Assembly: GCA_033549065.1 (NCBI GenBank)
Contig: JAWSUE010000007.1
Coordinates: forward strand, 62,001 to 126,000
DNA from: Bacillota bacterium
GTDB taxonomy: Bacteria; Bacillota; Dethiobacteria; DTU022
Length of the DNA: 64,000 nucleotides
Direction: 5' to 3'
Of the stretch, positions 52,959-62,127 are shown in pieces. Each line of letters opens with the position of its first letter. Position 1 is the first letter of the stretch. The notes under the pieces were generated by a model. It worked only from the letters and a program-made list of their open reading frames with translations, had not been told where the DNA came from and made no database searches. The position numbers and the translations under genes were made by a program.

Positions 52959-53105
52959 TCAGAATAGATTGCCTATTCCCAGATTCCAGTAGATCGAACC
53001 CGGAATAATCATTTCATTGATCAGAAAAAAGTTATTGATTGCCTGAAAAACATTCAGTGTACCGGTTCTTCGTACGGCAATAACCGCAACTCCAACTTTC
53101 ACCAT
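52959..53105 (-). pseudogene. truncated iron-sulfur flavoprotein / FMN reductase fragment
   Basis: A 48-residue frame with a strong AGGAGG ribosome site. [20 protein letters not shown] and [20 protein letters not shown] match the central part of NADPH-dependent FMN reductases of the iron-sulfur flavoprotein type, which is normally followed and preceded by about 80-100 more residues. Both ends are missing. It ends 28 bases before the selenoprotein gene. Either a gene remnant or, less likely, a small expressed flavodoxin-like fragment. Confidence 0.65.
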
Positions 53106-53130
53106 AGAGCCCTCCTACTATATAATATCA

Positions 53131-53175
53131 TTTTTTGGGGTGTCACCGGAAAATGTTTCCGGGACACCCCAAAAG
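53131..53175. repeat. long near-perfect hairpin element
   Basis: TTTTGGGGTGTC (53133-53144) and GACACCCCAAAA (53163-53174) enclose a further CCGGAAA/TTTCCGG stem (53146-53152 with 53156-53162), with one bulged A. It forms a stem of 19 bp. No T-tract follows on either strand, so it is more like a dispersed palindromic element than a terminator. It lies between cstA and the flavoprotein fragment. Confidence 0.7.
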
Positions 53176-53247
53176 AACAATTTGCTATAAATTTAAGTAC
53201 AGCTATCAAGTGTTACTAAATAAGAAATAGATTTATGCACTATCAAC

Positions 53248-54912
53248 TCAAGCTTCCAAACGAAAATCTTCTTCATCAGGTATAGAGCGCAGTTTATTTT
53301 TCCAGGTGTTGTAACCGATGATCAAGATGCCGACACCACATAGGAATGTTATTATTCCAATAGCTGCCAGCAGCCACTGGCCAGCTGGGATATATGAATT
53401 GACAATCATCCAGCCCTGTGCTGTCATTGAGGTGATGATCATAATGAAGAATGGGATTATATATGTTTTGGTCGGCCTACCCAGCATTTTAAGAAATACA
53501 GCTGAAGCCAGCAAGGCTAAGCCGGCTAGGATCTGGTTTGTTGCACCAAACAGCGGCCAGAGTATCATTCCATAACCAGAAAAACAGAGAATAGCGACAA
53601 CTACAAAACCAGGTATAATCGAAACAGTTCTGTCAGCAAAAATTTTCGGCATTCCAAAAGTCTGGGAACTTTCAGCGAATGCAATTCTTGTAAAACGCAT
53701 TGCTGAATCAAGTGTGGTCATAGCAAAACTCTTGACTACAACCGCCATAAAAGCTGTCCCGAGAATCAGTGGAAAACCAATTGGTTCAAGGAATGTAGCT
53801 CCACCTCTAGCCCAAACTGTAGTCCAGGCTGCTACACCCCATGCGGAGTACATTTCAGAGTAACCAGCAGCACCCAAACCGACTACAGCGCAGAGCAAGG
53901 CTATCAAACAAAGATAACCCTCACCAACCATTCCGCCGTAACCGACAAATGTAGCATCGGTTTCTTTTTTAATCTGCTTGGGCGTGGTCCCACTGCCAAC
54001 AATTGAGTGCCATCCGGAAGTAGCACCACAAGCTATTGTTATCATTACGAATGGCCAGATTGGAGGTGCACCTGGAGGATTGAGATTTACAGCCGGAGCA
54101 ACTACTTGGCCTCCACCAGTCAGGAAGAGGGCGATCACGCCAACAGAGATTACAGCCAGCATAATTACCAACTGATAAGCGTTGATAAAGTCCCTGGGTT
54201 GAACCAGGAGCCAGACAGGCAACCGAGTAGAAATGATAATATAGCCGAGCAGGATGTATACCCAGGTCCAGTAGTCGAGCTGTAATGGGTAAAGAGTTCC
54301 AACGTAGATCAGAGCATACATAATTACCAGGGCAATTCCGGTTGCAAGGTAGAGGTTTATCTTCCAGTTTTTCCGGATGCTAATGCCAATAATCATAGCC
54401 AGGGGAATTTCAACCCACACAGAATAAACTGCAGCGGGGAAAGCTGCTGCCAGAGTAGCAATTAAATGAACAAAAACCGCAGTGACAAGTACAAGAAGAA
54501 AGAAAACAACTATGTACATTAATGCAACTGCCTTTGTCCCTAAGAGTTCTTTTAAGTAATCAGCTATACCCCGACCATCATGGCGAAGCGATGTGACCAG
54601 TGCTCCTAAGTCATGGACGGCACCGATGAAAATAGTTCCCAGTACCAACCATAGCAGGGCAGGAAGCCAACCCCAAATAGCTGCTACTGAAGCGCCAACA
54701 ATTGGCGCAGCACCGGCAATAGATGTAAAATGATGGCCGAATACGACATATTTATCCGTTGGGACGTATTCGAAGCCATCATCCAATCGCACAGCCGGTG
54801 TTACAGTATTAGGATTTAATTTCCAGATTCTCTTAGATAAAAACGTGGCATAATACTTCATTGCGAGGTAGTAAAGGACCACCGCGAAAATAACAAAGTA
54901 TAATCCGTTCAT
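53248..54912 (-). CDS. cstA: carbon starvation protein CstA, pyruvate/peptide transporter family
   Basis: A 554-residue membrane protein with about 14 helices. CstA motifs are YVPTDKYVVFGHHFTSIAGA, PIVGASVAAIWGWLPALLW and GSGTTPKQIKKETDATFVGY, with TLDSAMRFTRIAF further on. Members carry pyruvate or act in peptide uptake during carbon limitation. The ATG follows AGGAGGA. A long leader with a palindrome lies upstream. Confidence 0.95.
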   Translation of the reverse strand: MNGLYFVIFAVVLYYLAMKYYATFLSKRIWKLNPNTVTPAVRLDDGFEYVPTDKYVVFGHHFTSIAGAAPIVGASVAAIWGWLPALLWLVLGTIFIGAVHDLGALVTSLRHDGRGIADYLKELLGTKAVALMYIVVFFLLVLVTAVFVHLIATLAAAFPAAVYSVWVEIPLAMIIGISIRKNWKINLYLATGIALVIMYALIYVGTLYPLQLDYWTWVYILLGYIIISTRLPVWLLVQPRDFINAYQLVIMLAVISVGVIALFLTGGGQVVAPAVNLNPPGAPPIWPFVMITIACGATSGWHSIVGSGTTPKQIKKETDATFVGYGGMVGEGYLCLIALLCAVVGLGAAGYSEMYSAWGVAAWTTVWARGGATFLEPIGFPLILGTAFMAVVVKSFAMTTLDSAMRFTRIAFAESSQTFGMPKIFADRTVSIIPGFVVVAILCFSGYGMILWPLFGATNQILAGLALLASAVFLKMLGRPTKTYIIPFFIMIITSMTAQGWMIVNSYIPAGQWLLAAIGIITFLCGVGILIIGYNTWKNKLRSIPDEEDFRLEA

Positions 54913-55120
54913 TGATGTCCTCCTATTTCTGTTAATAATGAACCTACGTTCCTCCTAAACAGCAAAGCAATAACCCTGTGATCTATATCATAGATCACCT
55001 CCTTGGTAAGTTTACTTGTAGATTAATTAATGATGAGAATAATGGTGATTGATTGGTTTATCTGCAGCTAAAGTTTATACAATTTTCTCACATGTTAGCA
55101 TAAGCAGAATAAACAGTCAA
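54913..55120 (-). promoter_or_regulatory. cstA promoter and long leader with palindrome and repeated ribosome-like sites
   Basis: On the minus strand, TTGACT (55120-55115), 17 bp and TAACAT (55097-55092) give a start near 55085 and a leader of about 170 nt. It contains a perfect palindrome GTGATCTAT-N3-ATAGATCAC (54978-54998), resembling a CRP/FNR-family half-site pair. Next to it AAGGAGGTGATC (55004-54993) equals the full Shine-Dalgarno sequence, followed by ATG ATA TAG. Two more AGGAGG sites follow (54955-54951 and before the real start). The remaining bases to 55222 are AT-rich, with TATAAT at 55184-55189 perhaps serving the divergent gene. Confidence 0.55.
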
Positions 55121-55222
55121 TAGATAATATTGGAAATATCGTGTTTATTAGACTCTTAATCTAGGCTCAAACAGGAAATAGGTTATAATACCGTTAAGCG
55201 GAAAGTCAAGGGAGGGAGCACG

Positions 55223-56065
55223 ATGATTCCCAGAAGAGCTCTTGGGAAAACCGGTTATGAGGTATCGATCTTCAGTCTTGGTGGTGAGTCAATCCTGGAA
55301 CAGACCGGCCACGCAGAAGAAGCAGAGAAAATAATTAACCGGGCAATCGACCTTGGAGTAAATTATATTGATACTGCGCCAACATATGGGGCAGGAGGTA
55401 GTGAAAAGAATATTGGCCGGGTGATGGCATACCGAAGGAATAAAGTTTTTCTGGCTACCAAAACAGGCGATCGCTCTTACGATGGAACGATGCGTAAGCT
55501 GGAGAGAAGCCTGAAAAAACTTCGCACTGACTATCTTGATCTTTACCAACTCCACGACATGCAAAATGAAGATGATTTGAAAAGGGCATTTTCAAATGAC
55601 GGGGCACTCAAAGCACTTGAAAAACTTCGTGAGCAAAAGGTGGTCCGGTTTATTGGCATAACAGGGCACAAAGATCCGGATTTGCTTTTAAAGGGAATCA
55701 AGGAATATCCCTTCGACTGCCTGCTGATCCCGATCAATGCCGGTGATATTCATGACATTCCCTTTCAAAATAAACTTTTACCCGAAGCAGTTGAAATGGG
55801 AATGGGCGTGATTGCGATGAAGGTTACAGCAGTGAAGCGTATCTTCCATTCCGGCGGTATTACTTCTATGAAACAGGCTTTAAGCTACACTCTTACCTTC
55901 CCTGTGAGTACAGCAATCGTGGGTATATCAAAAATTGAAGAGGTTGACGAAAATGCCCGCATCACTGCAGAATTTAACAATTTATCAGAAGATGAAATTA
56001 AACAGATCGAATCGATGACCAAACCTTACTCCTATGAAGCTAATTTTTTCAAACACGAGTGGTAA
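55223..56065 (+). CDS. aldo/keto reductase
   Basis: A 280-residue NAD(P)H-dependent oxidoreductase of the AKR barrel fold. The catalytic tetrad is visible: Asp50 and Tyr55 in YIDTAPTYG, Lys80 in LATKTGD and His111 in LYQLHDM. The C-terminal STAIVGISKIEEVDENARI supports nucleotide binding. GGAGGGAG precedes the ATG. No iron-sulfur extension is present. It is alone between divergent cstA and the next gene. Confidence 0.92.
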   Translation: MIPRRALGKTGYEVSIFSLGGESILEQTGHAEEAEKIINRAIDLGVNYIDTAPTYGAGGSEKNIGRVMAYRRNKVFLATKTGDRSYDGTMRKLERSLKKLRTDYLDLYQLHDMQNEDDLKRAFSNDGALKALEKLREQKVVRFIGITGHKDPDLLLKGIKEYPFDCLLIPINAGDIHDIPFQNKLLPEAVEMGMGVIAMKVTAVKRIFHSGGITSMKQALSYTLTFPVSTAIVGISKIEEVDENARITAEFNNLSEDEIKQIESMTKPYSYEANFFKHEW

Positions 56066-56176
56066 AATTTATCATGCTGCTGAAAAAAAAGGAAGCAAAA
56101 CTCCTTTGCAGAAAACCTTTTGTATATTTATATTATTGACGAGAACAGCTTGAAATAAGAAAAGGTGGCAGAAAAA

Positions 56177-57214
56177 ATGTCTTGGAAGGATCAGTTAAAG
56201 GGTGATACACTCTCCTGGCTTCTGGATGAGAACGAACCCGGTGTCCGTTATCTTGCCATGCGGGATCTGCTTGAACTACCATCGGGTGATTCCGATTTGA
56301 TCTCTGCCTGTGAAAAGGCCCATTCAGTTGGGCCGATTTCAATTATTTTAGAACAGATGAATAATGATGGTTACTGGGTAACACCGGGTCCGGGATATAA
56401 TCCAAAATACCGCAGCTCAGTCTGGTCACTAATCCTTTTGGCTCAGTTGGGAGCTTTAATTAGCTTTGATCAGCGTATTGAAAAAGCCTGTCGTTATTTA
56501 ATTGAGAATGCCCTCACAGAACATGGACAATTCAGCGCATCAGGAACCCCTTCAAGCACGGTAGACTGTCTGCAGGGAAATATGTGTGCATCCATGATAG
56601 ATCTGGGTTATAACGATCCTCGATTGGAAAACGCATTTGAGTGGATGGCCCGCAGTGTAACCGGAGAAGGGGTTGCGCCCATGGAAGATAAAAAAGCTGC
56701 ACTCAGATATTATTCGGGTAAATATGGCCCCGGTTTCCTTTGCGGAGCAAACAATAAAGAAGCCTGTGCCTGGGGCGCAGTAAAGGTAATGCTTGCCTTT
56801 GGTAAATTACCACTTAGCCAGCGGACACCTTTAATTGAAAGGGCAATTGAAAAAGGGATCGAGTTTCTCTTCAGCGTAGATCCGGTAGATTCCACCTACC
56901 CTTCCGGATGGAACGAAAAACCGAGCGGTAACTGGTGGAAATTCGGATTTCCTGTTTTCTATGTTACCGATCTTCTGCAAAATGTTGAAGCCCTGGTTAA
57001 CCTGGGATTTGGAAGGGACCAAAGATTAGCGAACGCATTAAAATACATTCGTGATAAACAGGATAATGAAGGCCGATGGGCTATAGATTATGATTACCCG
57101 GGTAAAACCTGGGTTGATTTCGGCCCGAAGAAGCAGCCAAACAAGTGGGTCACCCTGAGAGCGGCCCGGGTTATAAAGGACTCCTTTTCGAACAAAACCA
57201 AAAAAATATTTTGA
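56177..57214 (+). CDS. alpha/alpha-toroid (terpene-cyclase-like) protein
   Basis: A 345-residue soluble protein from the ATG at 56177, after AAAGGTGG. It is built of helical repeats of the prenyltransferase/squalene cyclase toroid kind: LLDENEPGVRYLAMRDLLEL, ILEQMNNDGYWVTPGPGYNP, and later LKYIRDKQDNEGRWAIDYDY. No DxDD or QW catalytic set typical of squalene-hopene cyclase is evident. Relatives are often labelled as nitrogen-fixation related without proof. Role unknown. Confidence 0.75.
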   Translation: MSWKDQLKGDTLSWLLDENEPGVRYLAMRDLLELPSGDSDLISACEKAHSVGPISIILEQMNNDGYWVTPGPGYNPKYRSSVWSLILLAQLGALISFDQRIEKACRYLIENALTEHGQFSASGTPSSTVDCLQGNMCASMIDLGYNDPRLENAFEWMARSVTGEGVAPMEDKKAALRYYSGKYGPGFLCGANNKEACAWGAVKVMLAFGKLPLSQRTPLIERAIEKGIEFLFSVDPVDSTYPSGWNEKPSGNWWKFGFPVFYVTDLLQNVEALVNLGFGRDQRLANALKYIRDKQDNEGRWAIDYDYPGKTWVDFGPKKQPNKWVTLRAARVIKDSFSNKTKKIF

Positions 57215-57301
57215 GAGGAAGTTGGACTGACTGGCGCATTGACAGAAAAGTAGAATCTTCAGTGTGACCATATGATGCCTTAGACCAGTTTTTATTAAAA
57301 T

Positions 57302-57332
57302 AAGAGGCTGCTCAAATAACCGGCAGCCTCTT
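57302..57332. terminator. bidirectional hairpin terminator
   Basis: AAGAGGCTGC (57302-57311) pairs with GCAGCCTCTT (57323-57332) around an 11-base loop, followed by TCC on the plus strand. It sits between convergent genes. Confidence 0.75.
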
Positions 57333-57367
57333 TCCTGTCTTGTGGGTAAAAGTGTCCAGTAAACAGC

Positions 57368-59038
57368 TTACTCCATTTTCAATGACTGGGAAAAGAACGG
57401 TGTGATCAGGCTGGTTACGGTCGGATCTGTTACTACGTTGACCACAGCAGGTTTCCCTGAGGCAAAAGCTCTCTCAATGGCCGGAATAATCTCAGCATCT
57501 TCGGTCACATATTCTCCGTGGCCTCCCAGTCCTTCCACAACTTTCTCGTAACGGCGCAGGCCAAGTTCGGCGCATTGCAGGCGGTCCGCGCCAATCGACA
57601 TTTCCTGGCCGTGCTTGATCATTCCCCAGGCGCAATCATTATTGATAATGCAAACTATGGGTATATTATGGCGGACCATGGTATCAAATTCCATGGCATT
57701 AAAGCCAAATGAACCATCCCCATTCAAAAGCAGGACCTTCTTGTCCGGATTAGCCAGTTTGGCGGCCATGGCAAAGGGGATTCCTGTACCCAGACAGCCG
57801 AACAACCCGGCGGCGGAGCCAATCACACCGGCTTTCAGTTTAGACATAAATCCGGTAAGCCCGAAATAAACGGTGTCTCCTCCATCGGCAATATAATAGG
57901 CATCTTTCCCTGCATATTCCTGAATTTTTGCTGCCAGGCGGACCGGGTGGATTGGATCAGATGGGGAACTGCGCATTTGAAGCTCGTAATCGAGCATAGC
58001 CTGACTGGACTCCCTGATCGACTGTAGCCAAGCGGTGTGGTCCTTTTTCTCAGTCAGGGGAATCAGTTCTTCCAAAGTTGCTGCAATATCTCCCATTAAT
58101 CCCACATCAGCCGAACGATTTCGATCAAGTTCGCTGGCTTCAATATCAATCCTGATGACCTTTGCAGAAGGTGGGATCAAATTGCCCGATTGAAGCAGCC
58201 AGTTAAACCTGATTCCGGCGGCAATAATAACATCTGCCTGGGGGGTAGCAGACATCATGCCGATATAACCGCAATCCCAGATTGACTGAGGATGGTCGTC
58301 GGCAAGTTCACCCCTGCCGTAATTAAGCAGCATAAAAGGTATTCCGCTTTGTTCAATGAACTTTTTCAATACAGGTGAACAGCTACTGAACCCGACTCCG
58401 CTGCCACCAATGAACAGGGGCTGTTTGGCGCTATTGATCATCTCTGCTGCCTTAGCCAGTGAATTTTTGTCCGGGCGCACTATATACCGGCCATCCGGTC
58501 TTGGAGGAAAGGGTGCTTCACTTTCATCAACAGAAATGTTCAATACATCCGGTGGTAGTTCGAGGAAAACAGGTCCGGGCCGCCCTTCTTTTGCTTTGCG
58601 GAAAGCAATCGATAGGTATTCCGGAATTCGTTTGGCATCGTAACAGGTCGCGCACCATTTGGTTACCGGTTTGATCATATCGATCTGGTTCATCTCCTGC
58701 AGGGCTCCTTTAAGCTCATCCCGCAGGGCATGTCTTCCACTGAGGATAACCAATGGTGTATTATCAAGGCTTGCATTTACGATTCCGGTTAACCCGTTTG
58801 TAAAACCGGGGCCGGCTGTCAGAAAACAGACACCGGTTTTTCCCGTGTATATGGACCAGGCTTCGGCCGCCATTACTGCTGCCTGTTCATGCCGGACATC
58901 GATTGTCCGGATCCCGTATTCGGTGAATCCATCCAGCAGGGATTCAATGTGACCTCCCGAGATACCGAAAACTATTTCAACATCTTCAACTTCCTTTAAA
59001 TATTTTACTGCCAGGTGTCCGCCATTAATACGTGCCAT
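57368..59038 (-). CDS. thiamine-pyrophosphate enzyme, acetolactate-synthase-like
   Basis: A 556-residue TPP-dependent enzyme. The catalytic Glu lies in DVRHEQAAVMAAEAW, followed by FLTAGPGFTNGLTGIVNAS. The cofactor motif is LNGDGSFGFNAMEFDTMVRH then INNDCAWGM. The overall pattern fits acetolactate synthase, oxalyl-CoA decarboxylase or related 2-hydroxyacyl lyases. No small regulatory subunit of acetolactate synthase is nearby, which argues for a catabolic role. It starts 14 bases after the zinc dehydrogenase stop on the same strand, so the two form one unit. Confidence 0.88.
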   Translation of the reverse strand: MARINGGHLAVKYLKEVEDVEIVFGISGGHIESLLDGFTEYGIRTIDVRHEQAAVMAAEAWSIYTGKTGVCFLTAGPGFTNGLTGIVNASLDNTPLVILSGRHALRDELKGALQEMNQIDMIKPVTKWCATCYDAKRIPEYLSIAFRKAKEGRPGPVFLELPPDVLNISVDESEAPFPPRPDGRYIVRPDKNSLAKAAEMINSAKQPLFIGGSGVGFSSCSPVLKKFIEQSGIPFMLLNYGRGELADDHPQSIWDCGYIGMMSATPQADVIIAAGIRFNWLLQSGNLIPPSAKVIRIDIEASELDRNRSADVGLMGDIAATLEELIPLTEKKDHTAWLQSIRESSQAMLDYELQMRSSPSDPIHPVRLAAKIQEYAGKDAYYIADGGDTVYFGLTGFMSKLKAGVIGSAAGLFGCLGTGIPFAMAAKLANPDKKVLLLNGDGSFGFNAMEFDTMVRHNIPIVCIINNDCAWGMIKHGQEMSIGADRLQCAELGLRRYEKVVEGLGGHGEYVTEDAEIIPAIERAFASGKPAVVNVVTDPTVTSLITPFFSQSLKME

Positions 59039-59052
59039 AATAATCCTCCTTA

Positions 59053-60081
59053 TTAATTTATTCTAACCAGTACTTTTATATCCGGGCAGCACTTATCGAA
59101 TAGAGGTTTAAACCCATCCTCAACCAGCTTCTCCAGATTTATAACTTTATTAACAAGCGGTTCCAACGCTCCCGGATCTGCTGCAATTATACTTAACGCT
59201 TCCCGGAACTCATCTGCTGTAGAGCCGTAAGAAGTCCTGATCTGTATTTCCCTGGTAACCAGGCCTAAGAAGAAGAGGTCTACCGGTATTTCACAGATGC
59301 CGAGCACAACAACCGAGCCGCCCTGGCGGGCCAGGTTTACTGTTTCTTTGATGGTGTCCGGAATTCCCACACACTCAAAAACCAATTCAGCACCTGTGCC
59401 CGAAGTTAGTTCATTTACTTTCTTCTCAAGAGATTCGATTCCCGGATTAATTGTTGCTGTTGCTCCCATTTCTTCAGCAGTCTTCAATCGTTCATCGTTA
59501 AGATCGATAACATAAATTTTCCCCAGGCCGCGCCTCTTCAGCTCGGCCAGCAGGCAAAGTCCGATCGCACCTGCCCCAAGGATAATAGCAGCCTGATCTG
59601 TAGAAGCTTTAATCAGTTTAACCGCATGCAGTGCTACACTGTACGGTTCAGCCAGGGCACCCATTTCAATGGGCATGGATTCAGGTATAACGACAATGCT
59701 CTCTTGCGGTGCCAGTAAATAGTCAGCCATGGCACCTTCCCTGGTAACTCCGACAATATTCATTGTTTCGCATATATTGTCCCGGCCTGACAGGCATGAA
59801 AAACAGCTGTTACAGGCAATTGAAGCTGTGCCGGTTACTTTTTGTCCCTGAACAAGATGATCCACGTCCGGTCCAACTTCTTCAATTATTCCGGCATATT
59901 CATGGCCAATAGTCATACCAAAAGGGAAAAGACCGCTCTTGTAAGCATGTAAATCTGAACCGCAGATACCGCAATACTCAACACGAACCAGCACTTCACC
60001 TGCAGCCGGGACAGGGCGTGGCTTATCGATGAGACATAGTTCTTCCACACCGTTAAGAATGGCTGCCCGCAATATATTCAC
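59053..60081 (-). CDS. zinc-dependent medium-chain alcohol dehydrogenase
   Basis: A 342-residue zinc dehydrogenase of the sorbitol/threonine dehydrogenase type. The catalytic zinc motif is YCGICGSDLHAY...IGHEYAGIIEEVG; the four structural cysteines lie in ACNSCFSCLSGRDNIC. Nucleotide binding is in AIILGAGAIGLCLLAELKRR and YVIDLNDERLK (an Asp that favours NAD). AAAGGTGG precedes the ATG. Coupled to the TPP enzyme; together they could process a hydroxy-ketone or polyol, which is inference. Confidence 0.9.
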   Translation of the reverse strand: MNILRAAILNGVEELCLIDKPRPVPAAGEVLVRVEYCGICGSDLHAYKSGLFPFGMTIGHEYAGIIEEVGPDVDHLVQGQKVTGTASIACNSCFSCLSGRDNICETMNIVGVTREGAMADYLLAPQESIVVIPESMPIEMGALAEPYSVALHAVKLIKASTDQAAIILGAGAIGLCLLAELKRRGLGKIYVIDLNDERLKTAEEMGATATINPGIESLEKKVNELTSGTGAELVFECVGIPDTIKETVNLARQGGSVVVLGICEIPVDLFFLGLVTREIQIRTSYGSTADEFREALSIIAADPGALEPLVNKVINLEKLVEDGFKPLFDKCCPDIKVLVRIN

Positions 60082-60137
60082 CCACCTTTATGTATAAAAT
60101 GGACTACATGGTTAACAAGGGAAAAGTAGTATTTGCA

Positions 60138-60167
60138 ATTATAAGATTATTTAAAAGCATATCACAA
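60138..60167 (-). promoter_or_regulatory. promoter of the dehydrogenase-TPP enzyme unit
   Basis: On the minus strand, TTGTGA (60167-60162), 18 bp and TATAAT (60143-60138), about 60 bases before the dehydrogenase start. Confidence 0.6.
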
Positions 60168-60293
60168 GTAATGCAAAATTTAAACAATTAGTTTGCTTTC
60201 TGAATCTTAAATTGCACACTCGTCAGTGGTGCCATATAATATTTCATATAAATAAAATATGGTTTCTGTTGACAGATTGGTGGTGGTTCTTAA

Positions 60294-60872
60294 ATGTCTA
60301 AAATTTTGCGCTGCCCCTGGTGTGGAGATGATCCACTTTATGTTAAGTATCACGATGAAGAATGGGGGGTGCCGGTTTATAGCGATCAACGTCACTTCGA
60401 GTTCCTGGTCCTTGAATCGGCGCAGGCCGGGTTAAGCTGGTTGACCATTCTTCGCCGTCGCGAGGATTATCGCCGGATTTATGAAGATTTTGATCCGTTT
60501 AAGGTTGCCCGGTTTGATGACACTAAAATTGAGGAGATGATGCAAGATAAAAGAATTATCCGGAACAGGCTAAAGATTGAATCATCTATTAATAATGCGC
60601 GGCGATACCTGGAAGTTTGTGATATGTTCGGCAGCTTTTCCAATTACCTGTGGAATTTTGTTGACGGCAAACCGCTAATTGGTCATTGGGAGGACATTTC
60701 TGAAATACCTGCGCAAACTTCCCTGTCCGAACAGATGAGCCGAGATCTCAAAAAAAGAGGTTTTAAATTTATAGGACCGACAATAATCTATTCACATCTT
60801 CAGGCGACAGGGCTGATCAACGATCACCTGGTTAGCTGTTTTCGTTACCAGGAACTTGTATCCCACAGGTAA
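60294..60872 (+). CDS. tag: DNA-3-methyladenine glycosylase I
   Basis: Removes 3-methyladenine from alkylated DNA, 192 residues. LRCPWCGDDPLYVKYHDEEW and FEFLVLESAQAGLSWLTILR are diagnostic. The zinc ligands of the family are present: a Cys near residue 7, His20 in the YHDEEWG motif, and the C-terminal His and Cys in NDHLVSCF. It stands alone, opposite to the neighbouring genes. Confidence 0.95.
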   Translation: MSKILRCPWCGDDPLYVKYHDEEWGVPVYSDQRHFEFLVLESAQAGLSWLTILRRREDYRRIYEDFDPFKVARFDDTKIEEMMQDKRIIRNRLKIESSINNARRYLEVCDMFGSFSNYLWNFVDGKPLIGHWEDISEIPAQTSLSEQMSRDLKKRGFKFIGPTIIYSHLQATGLINDHLVSCFRYQELVSHR

Positions 60873-60916
60873 GTGCCAAGAAAGTTAGTTATAGTTATTG
60901 AAGTAATGTCTCCGTA

Positions 60917-61381
60917 TTAGCTACAGGTTGTATCGGAGTCTCCTAATTCAAGAAGGTTCTCCACAATTTCAGCAGCGCTCCTTACTATATCATGGCAGAC
61001 TGATGTGAAGAGCTGTTTATCTTTTGCTTCCTGAAGTACTTCGGGATTGCTTATATCACATCCGAGTAAGTCTTTACACTGTACTGAGCCGTACTTTTCT
61101 TTGAATCTACGGGTGAATTCCTGAATCAATGCATAAGTTTCATCCTTGGCGTTGTTGTCGTCGGCAGCTATTTTGCCGTGCTTCAGCCCAATCAACATGT
61201 ATGCCCCGGTAACAGCGCCACAGGTTCCTGCAGTGTAACTCATCCCGCTGCCGAAGCCGCAGGCAATTTTCAAAGCCTTCTCAGGGTCCAGCCCAAGCTC
61301 TTCGCAGTAGGTGGAAAAAAGTGCCTGAGAACAGAGGAATCCATTTGCAAAACTTTGTACAGCAGCATCAGTCTTTTTCAT
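60917..61381 (-). CDS. C_GCAxxG_C_C family redox protein
   Basis: A 154-residue protein of the DVU_1555 family. The namesake motif is CGFGSGMSYTAGTCGAVTGA, followed by IGLKHGK and later VQCKDLLGCDIS and FTSVCHD, a set of conserved cysteines. Such proteins are common in anaerobes and are thought to be redox-active. AAGGAGATA precedes the ATG. Confidence 0.9.
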   Translation of the reverse strand: MKKTDAAVQSFANGFLCSQALFSTYCEELGLDPEKALKIACGFGSGMSYTAGTCGAVTGAYMLIGLKHGKIAADDNNAKDETYALIQEFTRRFKEKYGSVQCKDLLGCDISNPEVLQEAKDKQLFTSVCHDIVRSAAEIVENLLELGDSDTTCS

Positions 61382-61599
61382 AGTTTATCTCCTTTTGGCC
61401 TGGCGTTAAATATGATTTGGTTGACTTGACACAATTTCTTATAGGTACTATTGTAAATAATAAAGCTAGATAAGTATATCAAATATCATATCTATCTGGC
61501 TAACCAGGATTTTAGATATACTAGGCTTCATGTCGATGCTTATTTAGTTAAACTGTCAGAAATAAGTAACTCAGTCTGAGAATAAAGGATGAGACAAGC

Positions 61600-62127
61600 A
61601 TGAAGGGAACTCTGGTTGGTGTAAGCGTAGCTGCCGCCGTTGCAATTCTTATTGCCTATCTTACCGAAGGTTCTTATCTTGTTTCTGAAGGCCTGACTAT
61701 AAGCCGGCAAACCCTGATGAATGCACTGCCCATGATCATTATCGCTTTTATTCTGACCGGGCAAATCGGGGTTTTCTTGTCAAAGACGGATATCGGTGGC
61801 GTTTTTAAAAAGTTTTCAGGTATGAAAGGAATTATATCAGGGGCAATTATCGGGGGACTTTTCCCCGGTGGTCCTTATGTCTTCTACCCATTCATTTCGG
61901 GATTTAAGGGAAAAGCAATTCCCTTTTATCTTTTTAACTCATTTATCTTCGGCAAGATCATTTATGATGTTACGCGTTTGCCCATGGAAATTAGCCTGAT
62001 CAACCCTACAGTTGCCCTTATTCGTAACATCCTGACCTTTCCGCTGCCATTTATCGTGGGATACCTTTACTACAGGATTGATTCAAACCTGACTACTGCC
62101 GGCTACTTTCAAAAGGAGGAAGGCTAA
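61600..62127 (+). CDS. half-size ArsP/DUF318-like permease, first
   Basis: A 175-residue membrane protein with about five helices. LMNALPMIIIAFILTGQIGV and MKGIISGAIIGGLFPGGPYV fit the inverted-repeat unit of the ArsP_1/DUF318 permease family. Its last base is the first base of the next gene (TAATG), and both parts look like halves of one transporter. TTGACA (61426-61431), 17 bp and TATTGT (61449-61454) may be its promoter. Substrate unknown. Confidence 0.78.
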   Translation: MKGTLVGVSVAAAVAILIAYLTEGSYLVSEGLTISRQTLMNALPMIIIAFILTGQIGVFLSKTDIGGVFKKFSGMKGIISGAIIGGLFPGGPYVFYPFISGFKGKAIPFYLFNSFIFGKIIYDVTRLPMEISLINPTVALIRNILTFPLPFIVGYLYYRIDSNLTTAGYFQKEEG

